This document shows positions 43,483 to 51,550 of a stretch of 56,905 nt of DNA, in pieces. Made by a program: the position numbers and the translations under genes. The notes beneath the pieces are model-generated. The model saw only the letters and a list, made by a program, of their open reading frames with translations, did not search any database and was not told the DNA's origin. Source of the stretch: Cellulosimicrobium cellulans (GTDB lineage: Bacteria; Actinomycetota; Actinomycetes; Actinomycetales; Cellulomonadaceae); NCBI RefSeq assembly GCF_016921195.1, contig NZ_JAFGYF010000017.1, positions 1 to 56,905 of the forward strand, written 5' to 3'. Position 1 is the stretch's first letter. Every line of letters starts with the position of its first letter.

Positions 43483-45732
43483 ATGCACGTGCACGACACC
43501 AGCTATTCGCGACGGGCCGTCCTGCGGCTCGGGGCGCTGGCCGCCGGGGCGACCGGCGCCGTCGCGCTCGCGGGCGGCGGCAGCGCGCTCGCCGCGCCGC
43601 CGGTCCCGGCGCTGACGGTCCCGAGCGGACCGCCCGTCAGCCGGGCCTTCCTGCGGTCCCTCGACCGCTCGGTCACCCTCGACGGCTGGGCCGCCGAGCC
43701 GTTCCCCATGTCCGACGTGACGCTCGCCCCGAGCGTCGCGACGCGCTCGCAGGACCAGATCCTCCACCTCGCGCGCGAGTACCCCGTGGACCGCATCCTC
43801 GCGGTGTTCCGGCGCAACGCCGGGCTCGACACCAAGGGCGCGTCCGCGCCCGGCGGCTGGGAGGGCTTCGGCCACGCGAACGAGCAGCCCTGGGGCCCGG
43901 ACGACTACCCGGGCCGTGCCAACACCCAGACCGCCAACCTCCTGCGCGGGCACTACGGCGGGCACTTCCTGTCCATGGTGTCCCTCGCGTACGCGAGCAC
44001 GGGCGAGACGGTGTTCCGCGACAAGGTGGACCAGATCGTCGAAGGGCTCGGCGAGGTCCAGACGGCGCTCGCGGCCATGGGTCGGTTCAGCCACCCCGGG
44101 TTCCTCGCCGCCTACGGCGAGTGGCAGTTCAGCCAGCTCGAGAAGTACGCGCCGTACGGCGAGATCTGGGCGCCGTACTACACGTGCCACAAGATCATGG
44201 CCGGTCTGCTCGAGGCCTACCGCCTCGCGGGCAACGACCAGGCGCTCGAGATCGCGTCGTCGATGGCCGCGTGGGTGCACAGCCGGCTCTCGGTGCTGCC
44301 GCAGGCCCAGCTCGACCGCATGTGGGGCATCTACATCGCGGGCGAGTACGGCGGCATGAACGAGGTGCTCGCCGACATCGCGTCGATCACGGGCGACGAC
44401 ACGTACGTCGCCACCGCGAAGCTGTTCGACCTCAACACGCTCGTCGACGCGAGCGCGGCGGGCACCGACACGCTCAACGGCAAGCACGCGAACCAGCACA
44501 TCCCGCAGTTCCCCGGCTACCTCAAGGTCTACGACCTCACGGGCGAGGAGCGGTACCTCAAGGCGGTCGAGGGCTTCTGGGGCATGGTCGTGCCCGGGCG
44601 CACGTACGCGCACGGCGGGCACGGCGAGGGCGAGCTGTTCGGACCGCCGAGCACGGTCGCCGGCGACATCGGTGCGCGCAACGCCGAGACGTGCGGCACG
44701 TACAACATGCTCAAGCTCTCGCGGCTGCTGTACTTCCACTCGCTCGACCCGAAGTACATGGAGTACTACGAGCGCGGGCTGCTCAACCACATCGTCGGCT
44801 CGAAGAAGAACACGCAGTCCACGACGAGCCCCGACGTCACGTACATGTACGGCGTCAACCCGGGCACGCGCCGCGAGTACGGCAACACCGGCACGTGCTG
44901 CGGCGGCACCGGGCTCGAGAACCACGTGAAGTACCGCGACTCGGTCTACTTCCGGTCCGTCGACGGCGAGGTGCTGTACGTCAACCTCTACCTCGCCTCC
45001 ACCCTGACGTGGGAGGAGAAGGGCTTCGAAGTCGTCCAGGAGACGCAGTACCCGAAGGTCGGCGCGACCCGCCTGACGGTGAACGGCTCCGGGCAGCTGG
45101 ACCTGCGCCTGCGCGTGCCCGGCTGGGTGCGCAAGGGGTTCGTGGTGACGGTCAACGGGGTGGAGCAGGAGCTCGACGCCGTGCCGGGGACGTACGTGAG
45201 CGTGTCGCGCTCGTGGTCGCCCGGCGACGTCGTCGAGGTGACGATGCCGCTGAGCATCCGCGCCGTGCCGACGATCGACAACCCCGCGATCCAGAGCATC
45301 GAGCACGGGCCGACCGTCCTGCTCGCGCGCAGCGCGTCGCGTGAGTACCTCAAGCTGTCGCTCTACGCTCACATGGGCCTCGACGGCACGCTCGAGGGCG
45401 CGTTCACCGACCTCGGGAACGGGTACTTCCGCCTCGGGGACCTGACGTTCGAGCCCGCGTGGTCGGGCGACGACACGCAGTACCACATGTACGTCGAGCG
45501 TTCGGAGCCGCGCGTGGTCTTCGCGGGGCTCGACAGCGGCGTCGCCAACGCCGCGCGGCCGAACGGGACGACGTTCCTGGACGTCGTGTGGGGCGACGGC
45601 GGCTTCGCCGACCGCGCCGCGTTCCTCCAGAAGGTCCGGCGCACGGTCGAGCAGTTCACCGCGGAGGGCCTGCTGAGCCGCCGCGACGGTCAGAAGGTCC
45701 TGGTCACGGCGGGGAAGGCGAGGCTGGCATGA
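43483..45732 (+). CDS. Tat-exported GH127/GH146 beta-L-arabinofuranosidase
   Basis: A 749-residue enzyme with a twin-arginine signal (SYSRRAVLRLGALAAGATGA). It is the only Tat signal among the hydrolases here, which suggests folding or metal loading in the cytoplasm. The DUF1680-type catalytic domain follows almost immediately. It has ETCGTYNMLKLSRLLYF (Glu, Cys) and the double-cysteine GTCCGGTGLENHV, the zinc and nucleophile cysteines of the family. A C-terminal beta domain (RLTVNGSGQLDLRLRVPGWV) and a short helical tail follow, but no accessory binding domain and no shared C-terminal module. Its stop overlaps the start of the next gene (ATGA, 45729-45732), which carries exactly those missing domains. 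GAGAAGGAG precedes the ATG. Confidence 0.88.
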   Translation: MHVHDTSYSRRAVLRLGALAAGATGAVALAGGGSALAAPPVPALTVPSGPPVSRAFLRSLDRSVTLDGWAAEPFPMSDVTLAPSVATRSQDQILHLAREYPVDRILAVFRRNAGLDTKGASAPGGWEGFGHANEQPWGPDDYPGRANTQTANLLRGHYGGHFLSMVSLAYASTGETVFRDKVDQIVEGLGEVQTALAAMGRFSHPGFLAAYGEWQFSQLEKYAPYGEIWAPYYTCHKIMAGLLEAYRLAGNDQALEIASSMAAWVHSRLSVLPQAQLDRMWGIYIAGEYGGMNEVLADIASITGDDTYVATAKLFDLNTLVDASAAGTDTLNGKHANQHIPQFPGYLKVYDLTGEERYLKAVEGFWGMVVPGRTYAHGGHGEGELFGPPSTVAGDIGARNAETCGTYNMLKLSRLLYFHSLDPKYMEYYERGLLNHIVGSKKNTQSTTSPDVTYMYGVNPGTRREYGNTGTCCGGTGLENHVKYRDSVYFRSVDGEVLYVNLYLASTLTWEEKGFEVVQETQYPKVGATRLTVNGSGQLDLRLRVPGWVRKGFVVTVNGVEQELDAVPGTYVSVSRSWSPGDVVEVTMPLSIRAVPTIDNPAIQSIEHGPTVLLARSASREYLKLSLYAHMGLDGTLEGAFTDLGNGYFRLGDLTFEPAWSGDDTQYHMYVERSEPRVVFAGLDSGVANAARPNGTTFLDVVWGDGGFADRAAFLQKVRRTVEQFTAEGLLSRRDGQKVLVTAGKARLA

Positions 45733-47750
45733 GCGCGCGCACCACCACACCGCGGGGTGCGGGCTCGACCGTGCTCCTCCCGCTCGGGGACCAGCCGCCG
45801 GCGCCGCGGGCCCGACGGCGCGTGGTCGCCACGACCACCGCGCTCGCCCTGGCCCTCACGGGCGCGGGCGTCGGGGCGTGGGCCGCGGTCGGCGGTCCGG
45901 GCGCCGAGGGGCTGACCGCGGCGGCCGAGGAGGCGCCGTCGAACGTCGCGCTGCTCGGCACGCCGGAGGCGAGCTACACCGCGTCGTGGAACAAGGTCGA
46001 GGCGGTGAACGACGGCGCCGGCGTGAGCACCGGGGGAGCGCACGACGCGACCTGGGCGACGTGGAGCGGGGACCGCCCCGCGACGCAGTGGCTCGAGTAC
46101 TCCTGGCCGGCGCCGGTCACCGTGGACCGTTCCGTCGTCCGGTTCTGGTCGGACGGTACCGACGCGAACGGCGACAACGTGCGCGTCCCGGCGTCGTGGA
46201 AGCTCCAGTACTGGGACGCGGACGCCGGCGCGTTCGTCGACGTCCCGAACCCGAGCGGCTACCCGACCGAGCGCCTCGAGACCAACGAGACGACGTTCGA
46301 CGCCGTCACCACGACGCGCCTGCGCGCGACGTTCGACGCGCTGCGGGGGACCACGGCGACGACGTACTCGGCCGTCGGGGTCTCCGAGTGGGAGGTCTGG
46401 GGCACGGGCGGCGTGGAGGAGCCCGAGCCGGTCGACCCGAACGGGCCGATCGACTACTCGCCCGTCCACATCCCCACGGACGTCGGCGTCCTGCCCGACC
46501 TCCCGGCCGAGATCGACGCGATCTTCACCGACGGCCGGGTCGAGTCGGTCGCGGTCGACTGGGAGGACGTCGCGGCCGAGGACGTCGCCGCGGCGGGCGC
46601 GTTCGAGGTCAGCGGGACGTCGGACGAGCTCGTCGAGCCGGTGCGCGGCACGGTGCACGTGCGCGACGGCGAGCCGGGTGCGATCACGGCGGTCGACAAC
46701 GTGAGCGTCGTGACGCTCGCGGGCACCGCCCCGGCGCTCCCGGCGACCGTCACGGCCGAGTACGAGGACGCGTCGAAGGACAGCCGCATCCCCGTGACGT
46801 GGGACGCCGTCGACCCGGCGGACTACGCCGAGCCCGACGGGCTGTTCTTCGTGGACGGCGACGTCGAGGGGACGGACGTGCCGGCCGAGGCCGTCGTGTT
46901 CGTCGTCGCTCCGGACACGGGTGAGGACACGACGCCGCCGACCGTGACCGTCACGGCGCAGCCCGGCCCGGCGACGTCGGGCTGGTACGTCCAGCACCCG
47001 ACCGTCACGGTCGTGGCCTCCGACAACCGCGACCCCGCCCCGGTGGTCGAGGTCTCGGTCGACGGCGGCGCGTGGGCTCCCTACGACGGTCCGTTCGCGG
47101 TCGACGACGACGGCGTGCGCACCGTCGAGGTCCGCGCGACGGACGCCGCGGGCAACGTCGGCACGGGCTCGCGCGAGCTGCGCGTCGACACCGTGGCGCC
47201 GGTGACGGTCGCGACGCTGCGCGAGGTCGGCAGCAGCGTCGAGATCACGCTCGCGGCGACGGACGCGGGCTCGGGCGTGGACAAGGTGCAGTGGGAGGGC
47301 CCCGGAACGTTCTGGGGCACCTACACCGAGCCGTTCACGCGCGCGCTCACCGACGAGCCGCAGGTCATCGAGTTCGCCGCGACCGACGCGGCCGGCAACG
47401 AGGAGGCGCGTCAGCAGGTGGTGCTGCCCGCGCTGGGTGGCGAGCCGGAGCTGGACCTCGCGGTCGAGGTGTCGCCCCGGTGCCTCGCGGGCAGGGCGTA
47501 CGTCGCCGTGCGCGTCACGAACGGCGAGGACGTCCCGGTGTCGGTGTCGCTCTCGACGCCGTACGGCGAGAGGACGTTCGCCGACGTGGCGCCCGGCAAG
47601 AACGCCTACCAGTCGTTCGCGACGCGCCAGACGTCGGCCCCGGCCGGCACCGCGACCGTCACGGGGACCGCCACGGTCGACGGCCCCGACGGACCCCAGG
47701 AGGTGACCGCCACGGTCGACGCGCCGTTCGACGCGCTCGACTGCGGCTGA
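45729..47750 (+). CDS. Exported non-catalytic multi-domain protein, coupled to GH127/146
   Basis: A 673-residue protein with no recognisable catalytic domain. An N-terminal hydrophobic export segment (VVATTTALALALTGAGVGAW, about 32-51) is followed by a discoidin-like domain (NVALLGTPEASYTASWNKVE, about 68-240). Two group-4 bacterial Ig-like domains (about 245-400), Ig-like repeats with the ATDAAGNVG pattern (about 405-575) and the shared C-terminal module follow. The discoidin domain is of the same type as the two in the GH43 protein at 5510. Four-base overlap with the GH127/146 gene implies co-translation in equal amounts. A glycan-binding or surface-docking partner is the most likely role. 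The export segment may be a signal peptide or a membrane anchor. Confidence 0.8.
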   Translation: MSARTTTPRGAGSTVLLPLGDQPPAPRARRRVVATTTALALALTGAGVGAWAAVGGPGAEGLTAAAEEAPSNVALLGTPEASYTASWNKVEAVNDGAGVSTGGAHDATWATWSGDRPATQWLEYSWPAPVTVDRSVVRFWSDGTDANGDNVRVPASWKLQYWDADAGAFVDVPNPSGYPTERLETNETTFDAVTTTRLRATFDALRGTTATTYSAVGVSEWEVWGTGGVEEPEPVDPNGPIDYSPVHIPTDVGVLPDLPAEIDAIFTDGRVESVAVDWEDVAAEDVAAAGAFEVSGTSDELVEPVRGTVHVRDGEPGAITAVDNVSVVTLAGTAPALPATVTAEYEDASKDSRIPVTWDAVDPADYAEPDGLFFVDGDVEGTDVPAEAVVFVVAPDTGEDTTPPTVTVTAQPGPATSGWYVQHPTVTVVASDNRDPAPVVEVSVDGGAWAPYDGPFAVDDDGVRTVEVRATDAAGNVGTGSRELRVDTVAPVTVATLREVGSSVEITLAATDAGSGVDKVQWEGPGTFWGTYTEPFTRALTDEPQVIEFAATDAAGNEEARQQVVLPALGGEPELDLAVEVSPRCLAGRAYVAVRVTNGEDVPVSVSLSTPYGERTFADVAPGKNAYQSFATRQTSAPAGTATVTGTATVDGPDGPQEVTATVDAPFDALDCG

Positions 47751-47790
47751 CGCCGAGGTAGAGCCCCGGCACCGCGAGGCGACCACAGAC
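47750..47790. repeat. Single diverged copy of the 21-bp repeat
   Basis: CGCCGAGGTAGAGCCCCGGC followed by ACCGCGAGGCGACCACAG lies directly after the stop of the last hydrolase-locus protein. Only one orientation is clear. Confidence 0.5.
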
Positions 47791-47791
47791 C

Positions 47792-47865
47792 CCCGGGCGG
47801 TGTGCCGGCACCGCCCGGGTCCGGTTCGGCCCCCGTCGCTCCTCGGAGCGGCGGGGGCCGAACCG
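47792..47865 (+). terminator. Double hairpin ending the hydrolase locus
   Basis: CCCGGGCGGTG (47792-47802) pairs perfectly with 47809-47819. A second stem (CGGTTCGGCCCCCG, one mismatch, then CGCTCC) spans 47822-47865. Both are strong and nearly symmetrical, so they could terminate in either direction. Confidence 0.75.
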
Positions 47866-47948
47866 CGTTCTGCGGGGTGGGCCGGATCCCGCGGGTGAAC
47901 AACCTGGACGGCTGTTCAGTTCACGCGTCCAAGATGGCAAGATGTTCG

Positions 47949-47970
47949 CGGCTGGACGATCGTCCAGCCG
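47949..47970. promoter_or_regulatory. 22-bp perfect palindrome
   Basis: CGGCTGGACGAT followed by its exact complement lies 55 nt before the LAxTG protein gene. A looser GTGAAC/GTTCAC inverted repeat lies at 47895-47924. A perfect even palindrome of this length suggests a dimeric regulator (TetR-like) or a short RNA hairpin. No regulator gene sits next to it. Confidence 0.4.
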
Positions 47971-48024
47971 GGTTCGGGGGGGCCCTGCGACGCCCACCCC
48001 GGGCCGGACGAAGAGGTTCATCGC

Positions 48025-48657
48025 GTGACGACCACCCGCAGGCTGCTCGCCGCCCTCGCGATCTCCGGCTCCCTCCTCGTCCCCGCCGGAGCGGCCTCGG
48101 CCGCCGCCCTCGCCGTCGCGTCCCCGGACCCGGCCGACGGCGTCCGCGTGAGCGTCGAGATCACCGAGCGCGAGGTGCCCGCGGGCCCGCGCGTGGTCGT
48201 CGTGGGCGAGGGCCCGTTCGTCGTCGGCGGCGAGATCGTGGTCCGCGGGACCGGCCTCGCGCCGCACACCACCTACGAGGTCTGGCTCGAGAGCGAGCCC
48301 GTGCTGCTCGGCACGGTCACCACGGACGCCGACGGCGCGTTCGAGCTCGTGACGCGGATCCCGGCCGGGACGGCGCCCGGCGAGCACCACCTGCGTCTCG
48401 TCCCACGGGGCGGTGGTGACGCCGTGCTGTCCGAGCCGTTCGTCGTCCTCGCGGCACCGGGCGAGCCCGAGGAGCCCGGCGGTACGCCGTCCACCGGCAC
48501 GGGTGGGACGACGGGCGGCGGGACCTCCGCGTCGCCGCGTCCGGGCGGCCTCGCCACCACCGGCACGGGGCTCGTCGGGGCCGCGGCGCTCGCGGGCCTG
48601 GCGGTCGCCGCCGGTGCCGTGCTGCGCCGCCGGGCGCACGGGGACCGGCCCGCCTGA
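48025..48657 (+). CDS. Small LAxTG sortase-anchored cell-wall protein
   Basis: A 210-residue surface protein. A signal peptide (to about 27, ending GAASAA) leads to one beta-sandwich-like domain (about 30-145) with the GTGLAPHTTYEVWLES...GTAPGEHHLRLV pattern of surface-protein Ig-like folds. A Pro/Gly/Thr/Ser wall-spanning linker follows. The end is a sorting signal: LATTG, a hydrophobic helix (LVGAAALAGLAVAAGAVL) and an RRR tail. LAxTG is the recognition motif of class E sortases of high-GC Gram-positives. It starts with GTG and a weak AAGAGG ribosome-binding site. It lies right after the hydrolase locus, so it may be a surface partner of those enzymes, but this is conjecture. Confidence 0.8.
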   Translation: MTTTRRLLAALAISGSLLVPAGAASAAALAVASPDPADGVRVSVEITEREVPAGPRVVVVGEGPFVVGGEIVVRGTGLAPHTTYEVWLESEPVLLGTVTTDADGAFELVTRIPAGTAPGEHHLRLVPRGGGDAVLSEPFVVLAAPGEPEEPGGTPSTGTGGTTGGGTSASPRPGGLATTGTGLVGAAALAGLAVAAGAVLRRRAHGDRPA

Positions 48658-48707
48658 CCGTCGCCGGGGAGGACGGTCCGCGCGACCGGGCGGGGACGGC
48701 GCGCGAC

Positions 48708-50033
48708 TCAGTCCTGGACTGCGGGGTCCCCCGTGGGCCCGGCCGTCCGGTCCCCGGCGCCGGCACGCTCGTCGGCGGCACGCTCGGCCGCGTCCATCGC
48801 GCGGTCGTCCACGACGAGCATGCCCACGAGCGTCGCGGCGGACACGGCCGCCATGACGACGAACACGCTCCGCAGCCCGAACGCCTCGCCGAGCAGACCG
48901 CCGACCGCCGCGCCGAGCGGCATCGTCCCCCACGCGACCAGCCGGTAGCAGGAGTTGAGGCGGCCGAGCAGCGCGTCGGGCGTGATCCGCTGCCGGAGCG
49001 AGACGGTGACCACGTTCCACACGGCGATCCCCGCACCGCCCACGGCGTAGACGGCGCCGATCACCCACGCGCTCGTCGTCACCGCGGGGACGCCCACCAG
49101 CGCGACCGTGCTGAGCACGGTCAGCGCGAGCGAGCGCGCCCGGCCGGCGAGCGCGACGACGCGCTCCGCGACGAAGGAGCCGGCGAACGCGCCGACGGCG
49201 GTCGTCGTGAGCAGCACGCCGTACGCGGGCTCGGACAGTCCCAGCGAGGAGTCGGGACCGACCGCGTAGAGCACGAAGATCGCGAACGCGGCGTTGCTCG
49301 CGAAGTTGATGCCGCCGACCATGAGGGCGAGCGTGCGCAGGATCCGGTCGTGCCACAGGAAGCGCAGGCCCTCCGCGACGTCGGCCCGCAGCGTCGTGCG
49401 GGTCGTGCGCTCGGGACGGTACGAGCCCGGCAGGCCGACGAGGAGCCCGACGGCCAGCGCCCACAGCGCGCCCGGCAGGCCGAACGCCACGGCCGCGCCC
49501 GCCGCGACGAGCAGCCCGCCGAGCGGAGGCCCGACGAACTGGTTGGCGGTGAGCTCCGCCGCGTACAGGCGCCCGTTCGCCCGGGGGAGCGCGGTGCGCG
49601 GGACGACCTGCGGCAGGATCGACTGCGCCGCGGTGTCGTACAGCGTCTCCGTGACACCGACGCCGAACGCGACGACGTAGAGCACGGCGATGCTCCCGGC
49701 GTCCGGAACGAGCGCGACGACGGCGAGCGCGGCCACGAGCAGCGCACGCGCCGCGTTGGCGCCGACCATCGCGTGGCGGCGGTCGAGCCGGTCGGCGAGC
49801 GCCCCGGCGGGCAGCGCGAGGAGGAGCCAGGGGAGGGTGAGGGCGAACGTCAGCCCGGCGACGAGCGCGGGGGAGTCGGTGTACCGGACCGCGACGAGCG
49901 GCAGCGCGACCTTGAGCACGCCGTCCGCGAGGTTGGACACCGCGGACGCCGTCCAGAGACGCCGGAACGGCGCTCCCAGGGCCGTGCCGGCCGGGCGTCG
50001 TCGGCGGGGTCTGGAGGCCATGACGCCCAGCAT
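48708..50033 (-). CDS. MFS transporter (drug-efflux type)
   Basis: A 441-residue protein with about twelve hydrophobic helices. It carries the loop signature of the enterobactin exporter/multidrug MFS group (PAGALADRLDRRHAM between helices 2 and 3) and NQFVGPPLGGLLVAAGAAVAFGL in helix 5. Length fits the family. The start is the ATG at 50033 or the in-frame ATG at 50021; neither has a clear ribosome-binding site. It is divergent from an ArsR-type regulator gene across an inverted repeat, the usual layout for a repressor-controlled exporter. The substrate is unknown. Confidence 0.85.
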   Translation of the reverse strand: MLGVMASRPRRRRPAGTALGAPFRRLWTASAVSNLADGVLKVALPLVAVRYTDSPALVAGLTFALTLPWLLLALPAGALADRLDRRHAMVGANAARALLVAALAVVALVPDAGSIAVLYVVAFGVGVTETLYDTAAQSILPQVVPRTALPRANGRLYAAELTANQFVGPPLGGLLVAAGAAVAFGLPGALWALAVGLLVGLPGSYRPERTTRTTLRADVAEGLRFLWHDRILRTLALMVGGINFASNAAFAIFVLYAVGPDSSLGLSEPAYGVLLTTTAVGAFAGSFVAERVVALAGRARSLALTVLSTVALVGVPAVTTSAWVIGAVYAVGGAGIAVWNVVTVSLRQRITPDALLGRLNSCYRLVAWGTMPLGAAVGGLLGEAFGLRSVFVVMAAVSAATLVGMLVVDDRAMDAAERAADERAGAGDRTAGPTGDPAVQD

Positions 50034-50038
50034 GGCAC

Positions 50039-50080
50039 AGCGATCGAGAAATCCCAATCGATCGGTGTATCTCGATCGCT
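50039..50080. promoter_or_regulatory. Inverted repeat between exporter and ArsR-type gene
   Basis: AGCGATCGAGA (50039-50049) and its exact complement TCTCGATCGCT (50070-50080) are 20 nt apart in the divergent promoter region, with a related AATCGATCGG in between. It is the likely operator of the adjacent regulator. Confidence 0.55.
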
Positions 50081-50099
50081 CGAACGTACGATGGGTGCC

Positions 50100-50675
50100 A
50101 TGAGCGCCGGGCCCACGTCCCAGGACCCCGCACCCCGCCGGGGCGCGACGCCGTCGGGGGTGCCCGGACGCCGCCCGCCCACGGCGCTCGAGGCCAAGGC
50201 TCTCGCCCACCCGCTGCGCCAGCGCATCGTGCGGCAGTGCGGCACGCGCGAGATGACCAACAAGGAGCTCGCCGACCACCTCGGCGTCGCCCCCGGCACC
50301 GCCCTCCACCACGTCCGGCTCCTCGTCCGGGCGGGCCTGCTCGAGCCCGCCGACGTGCGCACCGGCGCCGGGGGCGCGCTCGAACGCCCGTACCGCGCGA
50401 CGGGGGCGACCTGGTGGCTCGACGACCCCCTGCGCGGCACCGCGCCCGACGTCCGGTTCGGCCCGGTCGCCGCCGCGCTCGACGACGCCCTCGCCGCCGG
50501 TCCCGACGCCGTCACGACGTCGGCCGCCTTCCGCCTCCACCTCTCGGACGACGACCTCGCGGAGCTCGACCGGCGCATCCTCGCCGTCCTCGACGAGTAC
50601 GTGGCGACCGACGACCAGCGCCGCGACCGTCCCCTCCACCGCGGGCTGTTCCTCCTGCACCGCCCGCCGGACTGA
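50100..50675 (+). CDS. ArsR-type winged-helix transcriptional regulator
   Basis: A 191-residue regulator. After about 28 disordered residues comes a winged helix-turn-helix (ALAHPLRQRIVRQCG, MTNKELADHLGVAPGTALHHVRLLVRAGLLEP), followed by a domain of about 100 residues ending in LFLLHRPPD. No cysteine metal-binding motif is visible, so it is probably an HTH_20-type member that senses an organic effector. The ATG at 50100 is chosen; one three codons upstream is equally possible, and neither has a good ribosome-binding site. It probably represses the divergent MFS gene. Confidence 0.83.
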   Translation: MSAGPTSQDPAPRRGATPSGVPGRRPPTALEAKALAHPLRQRIVRQCGTREMTNKELADHLGVAPGTALHHVRLLVRAGLLEPADVRTGAGGALERPYRATGATWWLDDPLRGTAPDVRFGPVAAALDDALAAGPDAVTTSAAFRLHLSDDDLAELDRRILAVLDEYVATDDQRRDRPLHRGLFLLHRPPD

Positions 50676-50701
50676 CCGTCCTGACCGTCCGGTCGGTCCC
50701 G

Positions 50702-51475
50702 TCAGGGGCGGGCGGCGAAGCGCTCCAGGAGGTCGGCGTGACCCGAGACGATGAGGAGGTCGTTGGCGCTGATGCGGGTCTCGGGGGTCGCGTAGAGGAA
50801 GTCCTCGCCGGGAGACTTCACGCCGATGACGGTGACGCCGTAGCGCTCGCGGACCTTGGACTGCGCGAGCGTGAAGCCCTGGACCTCGCGGGGCGGGCGC
50901 ATCTTGACGATGGTGAACCCGTCCTCGACCTCGATGTAGTCGAGGAGCTTGCCGGAGACGAGGTGCGCGACGCGCGAGCCGGCGTCGGCCTCGGGGAAGA
51001 CGACGTGGTGCGCGCCGATGCGCTGGAGGATGCGCCCGTGCTCGGCCGAGATGGCCTTGGCCCAGATCTGCGGCGTGCCCATGTCCACGAGGTTGCCCGT
51101 GATGAGGACGCTCGCCTCGAGCGACGTGCCCACGCCGACGACGGCGACGGGGAAGTCGCGTGCGCCGAGCTGTTCCAGGGCGACCGGGTTGGAGGCGTCG
51201 GCCTCGACGAGGGGGAGCTGGCCGCTCCACTGGGCGACGAGCTCGGGGTCGCGCTCGACGGCGAGCACGTCCTGGCCGAGGCGGTCGAGCGTCGCGGCGA
51301 TGGCCGTCCCGAAGCGACCGAGACCGATGACGAGGACGCCCGCGTCCTTGCGCGGCGCCTTCGCCTCGTCGCGGCGCGCGCGCTCGGCGCGGCCACGCTC
51401 GACGATGCGCTGCGCCACCGGGTCCGCGGGCAGGGCGTCCTTCCCGTCGGCGGCGCGGGTGAAGGGGTCGGTCAC
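50702..51475 (-). CDS. Potassium uptake regulatory subunit, KtrA/TrkA type
   Basis: A 257-residue cytoplasmic gating subunit. After a charged N-terminal extension of about 45 residues, the RCK_N Rossmann fold shows VLVIGLGRFGTAIAATLDRLG and the conserved acidic turn VLAVERDPEL. A C-terminal RCK_C domain (VKSPGEDFLYATPETRISANDLLIVSG) follows; in Firmicutes this domain is the c-di-AMP-binding site of KtrA. It starts with GTG after GAAAGG and lies 75 nt downstream of the membrane subunit gene on the same strand, so the two form an operon. Confidence 0.9.
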   Translation of the reverse strand: MTDPFTRAADGKDALPADPVAQRIVERGRAERARRDEAKAPRKDAGVLVIGLGRFGTAIAATLDRLGQDVLAVERDPELVAQWSGQLPLVEADASNPVALEQLGARDFPVAVVGVGTSLEASVLITGNLVDMGTPQIWAKAISAEHGRILQRIGAHHVVFPEADAGSRVAHLVSGKLLDYIEVEDGFTIVKMRPPREVQGFTLAQSKVRERYGVTVIGVKSPGEDFLYATPETRISANDLLIVSGHADLLERFAARP

Positions 51476-51550
51476 GGTGGGGCCTTTCGTCGGTCCGGAG
51501 AGTCGGTGCGGGGGGTGCCCGACGGCGTGCGCGCCGCCGAGCCGGGTCGC

